From positions 1 to 12,113 of the forward strand of contig CACXGS010000093.1 of the NCBI GenBank assembly GCA_902767195.1: 12,113 nucleotides of DNA, read 5' to 3'. Shown here in pieces: positions 1-6,421 of the stretch; position 1 is the first letter of the stretch; every line of letters begins with the position of its first letter. A program made the position numbers and the translations under genes. Under the pieces are notes generated by a model that did not search any database, was not told where the DNA came from, and was given only the letters and a program-made list of their open reading frames with translations. The DNA comes from an uncultured Lachnospiraceae bacterium. Its GTDB lineage: Bacteria > Bacillota_A > Clostridia > Lachnospirales > Lachnospiraceae.

Positions 1-1
1 C

Positions 2-745
2 GTTGACGATGTAAAAGATGATCCCAAGCATGAGGTTATCTTCTCCGGACATGCCGTTCCCAAACATCTTGACATGGAAGGCCTGGCCTATGCGACAGGT
101 GTTGCACTGAGATGGTGGAGAGATGTATACGGAGCACCTGAAGTTGCAGTTGCTGAAGCATGTGGCAAAGACCCCTATGATATCATCTGTATGGAGGCTG
201 AGAAATCTCCGGCAGGAAGCCAGGGATACATTTTCTTCCCATTCTTCTCCAGCCAGGTAACACCATATTATGAGGACACAGCCCGCGGCGGATCTCTGGG
301 AATTTCTCTGACACATAACCGTGCAGATATGGCCAGAGCCGTTCTGGAAGGCGGAGCTTACGAGCTTCGTATGATCGTAGAGGCTATGGAGCGTGTTATG
401 GGACATCCATTTGATGTAATCCGTCTTTCCGGCGGTGGTTCCAGATCACCTCTGTGGAGACAGATTCTTGCCGATGTATTCGGACGTCCCGTTCAGACCC
501 TGGCACAGTCCGACTGTGGTGTTCTGGGTGCAGCCATCCTGGGCGCAGCAGGAGCCGGTGTCTTTGAGTCCCTTGAAGATGCTGTCAATGCCCTGGTAGA
601 GCCCTCAGCCATGATCGAGCCCAACGAAGATAACAGAGAAGTATACAATGATATGTACGGAATCTTCAAAGATGCCTTCCTGGCATGGAGAGACGCAGAT
701 ATCTACAACCGTCTGAATGCAGCATGCGAGAAGCATTATAACTAA
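2..745 (+). CDS. FGGY-family carbohydrate kinase, C-terminal part (xylulokinase-like), 5' truncated by window edge
   Basis: The frame is open from base 2 with no start in view, so this is the C-terminal ~247 residues of a protein whose family is usually about 500 aa. FGGY kinases phosphorylate sugars such as xylulose, ribulose or glycerol with ATP in the cytoplasm. The visible part is the second actin-like domain: the segment GGGSRSPLWRQILADVFGRP matches the FGGY C-terminal signature, where the glycine run belongs to the nucleotide site, and it is followed by the typical LGAAILGAAGAGVF helix. Xylulokinase-like is the best guess, but the N-terminal sugar-binding half is missing, so the substrate cannot be assigned. 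The gene lies 18 nt upstream of a VOC-fold gene on the same strand, which suggests co-transcription. The internal ATG at 74 is not the true start, because coding similarity continues upstream of it. Confidence 0.9.
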   Translation, partial: VDDVKDDPKHEVIFSGHAVPKHLDMEGLAYATGVALRWWRDVYGAPEVAVAEACGKDPYDIICMEAEKSPAGSQGYIFFPFFSSQVTPYYEDTARGGSLGISLTHNRADMARAVLEGGAYELRMIVEAMERVMGHPFDVIRLSGGGSRSPLWRQILADVFGRPVQTLAQSDCGVLGAAILGAAGAGVFESLEDAVNALVEPSAMIEPNEDNREVYNDMYGIFKDAFLAWRDADIYNRLNAACEKHYN

Positions 746-763
746 GATCTGGAGTGATGATAT

Positions 764-1291
764 ATGGGTGGAGTAAAATATGCTCATACCAATTTGAACG
801 CAAGGGACTGGAAGAAGCTCTCCGAGTTCTACAAGTACGTGTTCGAATGTAAATCTCTCGGCAAACTGAGAGACAACAAGGGGGAATGGTTTGAAGTGCT
901 GACCGGTCTTCCCGGTGCCCGGGCGGTAGGTGAGCATATCGGCCTTCCGGGATTCCCCGACGGAGAAGGCCCCACAATCGAGATCTTTTCCTATGACATA
1001 CCGGAAGATGTCGGCCCGCTGCCGATCAACGGATACGGTTTTTGTCATCTCTGCTTTGATGTGGATAATCCTGATGAGGTCTATGAGAGACTCATCGAGG
1101 CCGGCGGCACCATAGCCGGAGAGAAGATTGTCCGTTATTATCCTGAACGGGATGGCTCCAATATTATTTATTACTGCAGAGATCCCGAAGGAAACGGAGT
1201 GGAGATCAGGAAATTCTATCCCGGAGTGGACCTGACCAAGGAACCCGGTATAACCGGCAGACTGTTCTACGGGGATACAACCCTGAGGTAA
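764..1291 (+). CDS. VOC family (glyoxalase I-like fold) metalloprotein
   Basis: This 175-aa cytoplasmic protein has two beta-alpha-beta-beta-beta modules of the vicinal oxygen chelate superfamily (about residues 1-78 and 90-152). The four expected metal positions all look occupied: H8 in the first strand, E73 in TIEIFSY, H95 in GYGFCHLCFDVDN, and E147 in the closing DPEGNGVEI motif. The H/E/H/E pattern is that of glyoxalase I-type enzymes, whereas methylmalonyl-CoA epimerase usually has Q at the second position. About 23 residues after the last motif form an extra C-terminal tail. The start ATG at 764 has GGAG at 751-754, nine bases upstream. It follows the sugar kinase by 18 nt, so it may handle a reactive sugar-derived aldehyde or act as an epimerase, but that is inference. 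The specific substrate is unknown. Confidence 0.85.
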   Translation: MGGVKYAHTNLNARDWKKLSEFYKYVFECKSLGKLRDNKGEWFEVLTGLPGARAVGEHIGLPGFPDGEGPTIEIFSYDIPEDVGPLPINGYGFCHLCFDVDNPDEVYERLIEAGGTIAGEKIVRYYPERDGSNIIYYCRDPEGNGVEIRKFYPGVDLTKEPGITGRLFYGDTTLR

Positions 1292-1342
1292 CAGACTGTC
1301 TGCTTCCTATAGAGCCGGAAGGCTGAAGGCAGCACCATATTA

Positions 1343-1386
1343 CAAGAAAAGGCCGTCGCACTATTTTCAGTGCGGCGGCCTTGATT
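1343..1386. terminator. Bidirectional intrinsic terminator between convergent genes
   Basis: Arms GGCCGTCGCACT (1351-1362) and AGTGCGGCGGCC (1369-1380) form a 12-bp stem with one G-U pair and a 6-nt loop. On the minus strand the stem is followed by TTTTCTT, a good tract for the L,D-transpeptidase transcript. On the plus strand the tail (TTGATT) is weaker and would serve the VOC gene. The position, between two converging genes, fits a shared terminator. The rest of the 122-nt gap shows nothing clear. Confidence 0.88.
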
Positions 1387-1413
1387 ACTGGTCGATAAAA
1401 AATATGATGTCTT

Positions 1414-2898
1414 TTAATAGATGATGACCGGATATCCTGCTTCTACGTGATCCCAGATGGTCTTAGCCATGGAGAAGGGAAGATTCACGCAGCCGTGGGA
1501 ACCGTTACTCTTGTATATATTTCCGCCGAATTCATGTCTCCAGGGGGCGTCGTGAAGTCCCTGGTTGCCGTTAAAGGGCATCCAGTAAGTCACGTCGGAG
1601 GAGTATTGGCTGCCGTTGGCGTTCGGTCCGGTAAGTGTAGCCGGGGTCTTCTTAAAAGTGATGGAGTAGATGCCGGGTGTGGTGCCGGCCCCTTTCTTGG
1701 GATTGCCGGTAACACAGGAATCACTGGCGATACATTTACCGTCCACAAACATCCATACTTCCTGCTGGTTCAGGCTTACCTCTACGTAGGTGCCTCCGAT
1801 ATCGTCCCGTTCGCCGTCCCGGACAACACCACGGTATTCCCACTCCGGCTCTCTCTCCAGAGTCTTGCCGGACTTGACGTCATCATAGAGCTTTTCTTTT
1901 TCTTTCTCGAAATTCACCTTCCAGCCGTAGTCACCCTCAACAATGGTAATCTCTTCGCCGTTGGCATTCTTGAACTTTCTCGCCACGCCCATGGTATTAT
2001 ATTTGGTCTGCATGTCAGCCACATAATCACCCACGGAAGCCTTGCTGACCTTCACCTTGAAATCCTTGCTGATGACGATCCAGTCTTTCAGTTTCTCATA
2101 ATCCAGAGTATCCGTCTTGTATTTGTAATCAAAAGTAATAGAGGAGTGTGAATACTTATTCGCCTTATCAAGAGCATCCTTGACCACCTTGTCTGTCTCG
2201 TAATACTTGGGCAGATGGTAAAGGTCCTGCTTCTCGAGGTCAATACTGGTAACACAGTTGGTCAGGGCTTCCTTTACTGCCTCTTTCAGCTTCTTTTTCT
2301 TCACCCGGTTACCCAGGACTTCCGGTACAATGGCGAATTCATTCTCCCCGGCTTCAATATAACAATCCACAGGCGGATCCACATTCTCTTTTTTGAAACA
2401 TTCCATATTACCTACGACATCAGACACCTTGTCCTCATCGAAGGTGACATCCAGGTGGATGTTGCTGGTGGTTGATCCGAAGAAGTTGTTGATCCACAGC
2501 CATTTGTTCTGGGAATCCTTCAGGTCACGGATCTGGTTGCCCACATCGATGGAAACTCCCACATCCTGGGCCTTGATGATCTCTTTGCGGGCCGGCTGGG
2601 TTCCCCAGGCCTTCTCCCTGACCGTGATCTGGTGGGCAGCCAGGTCACCTGTAAAGGTATCCTCTGCCTCCTCCACCGTCATGTTACCCACAGAGTAGGT
2701 GTTGATCGTGGTATTGCGGAAGAGCCTGGTCTCATAGTACTTGGCCCCTCCGATATAAGTCCCGCCCAGAATGAGCAGGAGGACAATCAGTGTGATGATG
2801 AGTCCCTTCTTGCCGAATGGCCTGAACTTCTTCTTACGGTCATCCCGTGCGACAGAACCTCCGTCCTGTGAGATGCCGGCTTCATTCTTTTTATCCAT
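1414..2898 (-). CDS. Membrane-anchored L,D-transpeptidase (YkuD domain)
   Basis: This 494-aa enzyme forms 3-3 cross-links in peptidoglycan, or attaches other groups to it, outside the membrane. A short basic cytoplasmic tail precedes one membrane segment at about residues 32-54, making it a type II anchored protein. The middle (about 60-360) is a long, charged extracytoplasmic region of the kind seen as PG_binding_4 repeats in clostridial transpeptidases; I infer this by pattern only. The YkuD catalytic domain spans about 370-494, with H449 (GLHDAPWR) and the signature SHGCVNLP, whose nucleophile is C470. The enzyme looks intact. I chose ATG at 2898: the ribosome binding site AGAAGGG (2912-2918) is 13 nt away. 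An in-frame TTG at 2910 is only one base from that site and is unlikely. The gene is downstream of the CYTH gene on the same strand, but has its own candidate promoter. Confidence 0.93.
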   Translation of the reverse strand: MDKKNEAGISQDGGSVARDDRKKKFRPFGKKGLIITLIVLLLILGGTYIGGAKYYETRLFRNTTINTYSVGNMTVEEAEDTFTGDLAAHQITVREKAWGTQPARKEIIKAQDVGVSIDVGNQIRDLKDSQNKWLWINNFFGSTTSNIHLDVTFDEDKVSDVVGNMECFKKENVDPPVDCYIEAGENEFAIVPEVLGNRVKKKKLKEAVKEALTNCVTSIDLEKQDLYHLPKYYETDKVVKDALDKANKYSHSSITFDYKYKTDTLDYEKLKDWIVISKDFKVKVSKASVGDYVADMQTKYNTMGVARKFKNANGEEITIVEGDYGWKVNFEKEKEKLYDDVKSGKTLEREPEWEYRGVVRDGERDDIGGTYVEVSLNQQEVWMFVDGKCIASDSCVTGNPKKGAGTTPGIYSITFKKTPATLTGPNANGSQYSSDVTYWMPFNGNQGLHDAPWRHEFGGNIYKSNGSHGCVNLPFSMAKTIWDHVEAGYPVIIY

Positions 2899-2911
2899 AT
2901 CTATAATCAAT

Positions 2912-2918
2912 CCCTTCT
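2912..2918 (-). promoter_or_regulatory. Ribosome binding site of the L,D-transpeptidase gene
   Basis: AGAAGGG on the minus strand. It decides between two in-frame starts: TTG at 2910 would lie one base away, too close for initiation, while ATG at 2898 is 13 nt away, a little long but workable. Confidence 0.6.
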
Positions 2919-2986
2919 GTAAAAATGTTAAATATCCATAATAAATTCGGACACTGTCGAATCATCAACAAGCCGAAGTATGATTT

Positions 2987-3015
2987 ACTATAGCATATTT
3001 CCGGCAAATTACCAG
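2987..3015 (-). promoter_or_regulatory. Candidate sigma-A promoter (extended -10) for the L,D-transpeptidase gene
   Basis: On the minus strand, TATAGT (2987-2992) is preceded by TGC, giving an extended -10 element. A poor -35 (CTGGTA, 3010-3015) stands 17 nt upstream. Predicted start of transcription is near 2980, leaving an ~80-nt leader. The leader holds an imperfect palindrome at 2946-2961. The assignment rests on pattern only. Confidence 0.45.
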
Positions 3016-3019
3016 TCTT

Positions 3020-3508
3020 TTATTTTTTAAATTTGTGTGAACTGATCTCAGGAATAAGATCCGGATGATTCTCACTGAGGCTGGAATTGAAATAGCGGGG
3101 ATCTGTGGTAACTTCTCTGCCGAACCAGGAAGGGGGCAGATATTTTTCGGCCGATTCCAGATCAGGGAATTCCACCTCCGCCATGATCAGGCCGTCATAG
3201 TCTCCCTCAAAGACATCCAGTTCAATGGTCAGACCATTTTGCTCAGGGATCCGGTATCTCCTTTTTCGAATAGTGCTGCCCTCTGTTTTGGTCAGCAGAC
3301 TCTGATAACTTTCTTCGGGCAGGGGCAGTTCCGTCTCCTCCCGGGCCAGCATTCCTTCTCCCTTTACCGTGAGGATGAACTGATCGTTCTTCCTGCGGAT
3401 ACGGATGACAGGGTTGCGGCATATATAGGCCTGGACAATCTGGTCACAGGGATATTGATCCAGGTTCTCCGGCAAAGCCGGGATCACAAACTTTCTTTCT
3501 ATTTCCAT
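3020..3508 (-). CDS. CYTH-domain triphosphate tunnel metalloenzyme (probable inorganic triphosphatase)
   Basis: This 162-aa cytoplasmic protein is a short bacterial member of the CYTH/TTM family, whose members hydrolyse tripolyphosphate or related triphosphates with a divalent metal. The diagnostic ExExK motif is at the very N-terminus (E2, E4, K6). It is followed by basic tunnel residues (R36, R38, K49, and an RKRR stretch at 81-84), by acidic metal-binding positions in ELDVFEG (E96, D98) and AEVEFPD (E111, E113), and by the C-terminal GREVTTDPRYFNSSLS motif typical of the small bacterial enzymes. The start ATG at 3508 has a perfect AGGAGG nine bases upstream. The frame stays open 37 codons further upstream to 3619, but that stretch carries the promoter and would push the ExExK motif away from the N-terminus. 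Inorganic triphosphatase is inferred from the family; adenylate cyclase is much less likely at this length. Confidence 0.9.
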   Translation of the reverse strand: MEIERKFVIPALPENLDQYPCDQIVQAYICRNPVIRIRRKNDQFILTVKGEGMLAREETELPLPEESYQSLLTKTEGSTIRKRRYRIPEQNGLTIELDVFEGDYDGLIMAEVEFPDLESAEKYLPPSWFGREVTTDPRYFNSSLSENHPDLIPEISSHKFKK

Positions 3509-3517
3509 AGGGTATAA

Positions 3518-3523
3518 CCTCCT
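3518..3523 (-). promoter_or_regulatory. Ribosome binding site deciding the CYTH gene start
   Basis: A perfect AGGAGG on the minus strand, nine bases before the ATG at 3508. It fixes the start there rather than at the upstream in-frame ATG at 3619. Confidence 0.88.
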
Positions 3524-3550
3524 GGCTTTCTTTTGAATGGTTCCGTTTCT

Positions 3551-3579
3551 ATCATAACACAGGAAAGCAATGGAAACAA
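3551..3579 (-). promoter_or_regulatory. Candidate promoter of the CYTH gene
   Basis: On the minus strand, TTGTTT (3574-3579), a 17-nt spacer and TATGAT (3551-3556), with TGT directly before the -10, form an extended -10 promoter. Transcription would start near 3544, about 36 nt before the start codon. Confidence 0.6.
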
Positions 3580-3608
3580 ATGGGAGGCTCTCCGGGAAAA
3601 TCCGCGAC

Positions 3609-3636
3609 TTGATAATCATTAAGATTGTGATAGAAT
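3609..3636 (+). promoter_or_regulatory. Candidate sigma-A promoter of the DJ-1/envelope gene operon
   Basis: TTGATA (3609-3614), a 16-nt spacer and TAGAAT (3631-3636), each one mismatch from consensus, with TGA just before the -10 as an extended element. Predicted start is near 3643, giving a ~44-nt leader before the ATG at 3687. It is the only good plus-strand promoter I found before the five-gene run that follows. Confidence 0.65.
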
Positions 3637-3673
3637 GATATCAAGGTTCAGAAGGATATATGATTATTATAAT

Positions 3674-3679
3674 AGGAGG
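3674..3679 (+). promoter_or_regulatory. Ribosome binding site deciding the DJ-1 family gene start
   Basis: AGGAGG seven bases before the ATG at 3687. An in-frame ATG at 3660 lies upstream of this site and would add nine residues (MIIIIGGTI) translated from the leader, so it is rejected. Confidence 0.88.
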
Positions 3680-3686
3680 AACCATT

Positions 3687-4241
3687 ATGGCATTAGTATA
3701 TGTATTTCTTGCAGACGGGTTTGAGGAAGTGGAAGGCCTGACAGCCGTAGATCTTCTCAGAAGGGCCGGGGCAGAGACTCTGACCGTATCTGTTATGGGC
3801 AGAAAAAGAATAGAAGGATCCCATGGTATTGCAGTGGAGGCAGATCTCCTTTTCGAGGAGGCTGATAAGAAAGCAGACCTTCTGGTATTGCCCGGTGGAA
3901 TGCCCGGAACCAATCATTTGAGAGAACACAAAGGACTGGCCGCTCTCCTTGAGAAGCAGTATCAGGCAGGAGAAAAGGTCGCTGCCATCTGCGCGGCACC
4001 TTCCGTGCTGGGGGGACTGGGATTTCTGAAAGAGCGGAGAGCCACCAGTTATCCTACCTGCCTGGATGGACTGCCGGTGGGAGAGTATCTTGAGGAAAAG
4101 GTAGTGATTGACGGGAATGTCATCACCAGCAGAGGTGTGGGGACTGCCATTCCTTTTGCTCTGGCGCTGATTGAGTCTCTGTTCGGGAAGGACAAGGCGG
4201 ACGAGATCGCGGCATCGATTATATATGAAAGACAGGGATAA
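3687..4241 (+). CDS. DJ-1/PfpI family protein (YajL/ThiJ-like)
   Basis: This 184-aa cytoplasmic protein is of full length for the DJ-1/YajL group. The hallmark residues are present: E16 in GFEEVEGLTAVDLLRRAG corresponds to the conserved glutamate near DJ-1 E18, and C102 in AAICAAPSVLG is the nucleophile-elbow cysteine corresponding to DJ-1 C106. The LVLPGGMPG turn at about 67-74 is also typical. Members have been reported as glyoxalase III-like enzymes, chaperones, or protein deglycases; the last role is disputed, so I assign only the family. The following membrane protein gene begins three bases after its stop, which suggests translational coupling and a shared transcript from the promoter at 3609-3636. 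The sequence shows no direct link between this cytosolic protein and the envelope genes downstream. Confidence 0.92.
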   Translation: MALVYVFLADGFEEVEGLTAVDLLRRAGAETLTVSVMGRKRIEGSHGIAVEADLLFEEADKKADLLVLPGGMPGTNHLREHKGLAALLEKQYQAGEKVAAICAAPSVLGGLGFLKERRATSYPTCLDGLPVGEYLEEKVVIDGNVITSRGVGTAIPFALALIESLFGKDKADEIAASIIYERQG

Positions 4242-4244
4242 TCT

Positions 4245-5036
4245 ATGAATGAACAGGAGTCAATGAATTTTGTGACACAGTATCTGGCGGCTTGTTTCAG
4301 GCCTTCCAGCTACCGGGACCTTATTGAGGATAAAAAGCATTCTCTGGCTGCCTACGTTCTGGTCCTCTGTCTCTTTCTGCTGTTTATTGAGAATATACTT
4401 CCTTTTCTGGCCTGGGATGCCAGCGTGGGAGGCATGAGGAACCTGATTCTCAACGTGCTTCCCGAGTTCAGGATTGAGAATGGGGTCATGACCTGTGACA
4501 CACCCCTGTTTTTATCAGTAGGGGATGCCTGCACGGTCAAGGTTGACACCAGTGTGGATGCCTATGCAAGAGATGATCTGTCAGAGGAGTACACTGCTTT
4601 TTACTTCAGCAAGACCAACATGGTGGCAAAGAACGCTTCCATGAACCGGGTGATTCCCTATACGGATTTGGGATCTGTGGTAATCGATAACAAATATCTG
4701 GTCAATATGCTGCCGGTGTTTTATCTCAGCATGGTCATCACCACGGGGCTTTTATATCTGGCTACCCTGGGACAGTACCTGTTTATGACTTTGTTCTATG
4801 CTCTTTTGTGCCGGGGGCTGCTGAGGGATCCGGGCGGAGACCGGCTTCCCTTTATGACCACATTTGCCATCACCATTTATGCAAGGACGCTTCCTTCCCT
4901 GATCACAGTGGTGGGGACGGTGCTGGGACTGCCGGTCCATTCCATTCTGGGAGAGGTCCTTATGGTTTTTTTAACCATGCTCTATATTTTCCGGGGGCAG
5001 GCAAGTGTTTTGAAAATGGACTTTAAGAAGCGTTGA
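4245..5036 (+). CDS. DUF1189-like integral membrane protein
   Basis: This 263-aa protein has no enzyme motif that I recognise. One membrane segment at about residues 33-56 is followed by an extracytoplasmic region of ~95 residues (about 57-152) and then by three or four membrane segments (about 155-190, 203-225 and 230-250), ending in a basic tail. The segment LPEFRIENGVMTCDTPLFLS resembles the conserved central part of DUF1189 proteins, a Firmicutes membrane family of unknown function; this is recall, not a search. The ATG is three bases after the stop of the DJ-1 gene with only a weak AGGGA upstream, so translational coupling is likely. The next gene starts 23 nt after the stop. An envelope role is suggested only by its neighbours. 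Confidence 0.75.
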   Translation: MNEQESMNFVTQYLAACFRPSSYRDLIEDKKHSLAAYVLVLCLFLLFIENILPFLAWDASVGGMRNLILNVLPEFRIENGVMTCDTPLFLSVGDACTVKVDTSVDAYARDDLSEEYTAFYFSKTNMVAKNASMNRVIPYTDLGSVVIDNKYLVNMLPVFYLSMVITTGLLYLATLGQYLFMTLFYALLCRGLLRDPGGDRLPFMTTFAITIYARTLPSLITVVGTVLGLPVHSILGEVLMVFLTMLYIFRGQASVLKMDFKKR

Positions 5037-5046
5037 TTTTTGATAC

Positions 5047-5053
5047 AAGGAGG
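5047..5053 (+). promoter_or_regulatory. Ribosome binding site deciding the cobU start
   Basis: AAGGAGG six bases before the ATG at 5060. It places the start there and not at the in-frame ATG at 5033, which overlaps the end of the preceding gene and would put nine unrelated residues before the P-loop strand. Confidence 0.88.
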
Positions 5054-5059
5054 AATAGT

Positions 5060-5614
5060 ATGTCAAAAGTAATTCTTGTGACGGGAGGAAGCCGTTCCGG
5101 TAAAAGCGTGATCGCTGAGAAAAAGGCCCGGGAGCTGGGGGACCGGAGCGTTCTCTACCTTGCTACGGCCATTCCTGTGGATGATGATATGAAGGAGAGG
5201 ATCCGGGTTCATCAGGAGAGAAGAGACTCGGAGTGGGGCACCTATGAAGGCTACAGAGATCTGGGAGAGGTGGTCAAGTCCACTTCCAAGTCGACGATTC
5301 TGCTTGACTGTGTGACTGTGATGATTACCAACATCCTTTTTGAGGAGGAAGTTGATTTTGACAAACTGACTGCCCGGGAGATCGAAGATTTTGAAAATGA
5401 TGTGATTCTTGAGCTCAGTAATCTGATCAAGGGCATCCGGGATGCGGATAAGACTCTGGTGGTCGTCTCTAATGAGGTGGGTATGAGTATTGTTCCATCC
5501 TATCGTCTCGGAAGAATATTTAGTGATATGGCGGGAAAGGCCAATCAGTTTATCGCCTCCATGGCGGATGAAGTATATCTTGTCGTCAGCGGGATACCCG
5601 TGAGGATCAAGTAG
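5060..5614 (+). CDS. cobU: Bifunctional adenosylcobinamide kinase / adenosylcobinamide-phosphate guanylyltransferase
   Basis: This 184-aa protein has the full length of CobU, which phosphorylates adenosylcobinamide and then attaches GMP to give AdoCbi-GDP in late cobalamin synthesis and salvage. A Walker A P-loop GGSRSGKS occupies residues 9-16. Then come the LATAIPVDDDMKERI segment and the R-I-x-x-H-x-x-x-R-x-x-x-W motif; its H51 falls where Salmonella CobU carries the guanylylated histidine. DCVTVMITN is followed by VVSNEVGMSIVPSYRLGR and the C-terminal VSGIPVRIK, all hallmarks of the family. Nothing appears missing. The gene sits between a membrane protein and a sortase, 23 nt and 9 nt away, with no cobS, cobC, cobT or cobalamin riboswitch in view, so it may support salvage from a scattered pathway. 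Its stop codon overlaps the next gene's ribosome binding site. Confidence 0.93.
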   Translation: MSKVILVTGGSRSGKSVIAEKKARELGDRSVLYLATAIPVDDDMKERIRVHQERRDSEWGTYEGYRDLGEVVKSTSKSTILLDCVTVMITNILFEEEVDFDKLTAREIEDFENDVILELSNLIKGIRDADKTLVVVSNEVGMSIVPSYRLGRIFSDMAGKANQFIASMADEVYLVVSGIPVRIK

Positions 5615-5623
5615 GAGGGCATT

Positions 5624-6400
5624 ATGAAAATAGTAACCAGGTTATTATTCGTTATCTTTCTGGGAATCTTTCTTTTTGCCGCATGGAAGCTGTGGGTCAT
5701 GTACCGTGGATATAAAGGAGGGGACGATGAGTATGAAGACCTCAGGAAATACACGGAGGAGGTCCCGGAGGATGATAATGGGGAGAAATCTCCGGATAAA
5801 TGTCCGGTCAAAGTGAATTTTAAAGAACTCCGGAAGATTAACCCGGATGTGGTGGGATGGATCTATATCGATGAGAAGGTCAGTTATCCCATCGTCCAGG
5901 CGGAAGACAATGAGTATTATCTTCACAGGACATTTGAAAAAAAGGAGAATTTCAGCGGGGCGATCTTTCTTGACTACCAGTGCACTCCGCCTTTTGATAC
6001 GGATAACACCATCGTTTACGGCCACAATCTGAAGAGTGGAAAGATGTTCGGTTATCTGAAACGTTATTATGACACCAAATATAATAAAGACGCCAACTAT
6101 AAGGAACACGAGGTTATCTGGATCATCACCCCGGAACAGGACAGGGAATATAAGGTGTTTGCAGCCAGAGAGATCGACGTCAATAAAGATACGGATGCCT
6201 ATATGATCCAGTTTGAGACTGTCGAGGAGTATGCGGCCTGGCTGGATGAATGTGTGAAGAAGTCCCTTTACAAGACCCGGACGAAACCGGATTCTTCTGT
6301 AGGGACAGTTACTCTGTCTACCTGTACCAGCAGTACCCAGGCCGGACGGTTTATCGTTCAGGGCACCATGATCCAGAGTGAGGAACATATTGACAAATAA
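5624..6400 (+). CDS. srtB: Class B sortase (SrtB family transpeptidase)
   Basis: Sortases cut a C-terminal sorting signal of secreted proteins and join them to the cell wall. This 258-aa protein has an N-terminal membrane anchor (about residues 4-26), an acidic linker to about 60, and a sortase domain from about 64. The opening VNFKELRKINPDVVGWIYI and YPIVQAEDNEYYL are typical of class B. The catalytic triad is visible: H134 in YGHN, C234 in LSTC and R242 in GRFIVQG. The length suits SrtB. AGGAGGG at 5613-5619 overlaps the cobU stop, four bases before the ATG, so translation of the two genes is probably coupled. The LtaS-like gene follows after 21 nt. I saw no protein with a sorting signal in the window, so the substrate must be encoded elsewhere. 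Class is assigned by motif recognition; some clostridial class B-like enzymes differ in specificity. Confidence 0.92.
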   Translation: MKIVTRLLFVIFLGIFLFAAWKLWVMYRGYKGGDDEYEDLRKYTEEVPEDDNGEKSPDKCPVKVNFKELRKINPDVVGWIYIDEKVSYPIVQAEDNEYYLHRTFEKKENFSGAIFLDYQCTPPFDTDNTIVYGHNLKSGKMFGYLKRYYDTKYNKDANYKEHEVIWIITPEQDREYKVFAAREIDVNKDTDAYMIQFETVEEYAAWLDECVKKSLYKTRTKPDSSVGTVTLSTCTSSTQAGRFIVQGTMIQSEEHIDK

Positions 6401-6421
6401 GCAGCAGGGAGTGTGATTGCA

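Noticed and set aside
1447..2151. A 234-codon open frame on the plus strand, opposite the L,D-transpeptidase
   Set aside because: Antisense to an intact enzyme with a clear active site; no ribosome binding site or domain seen.
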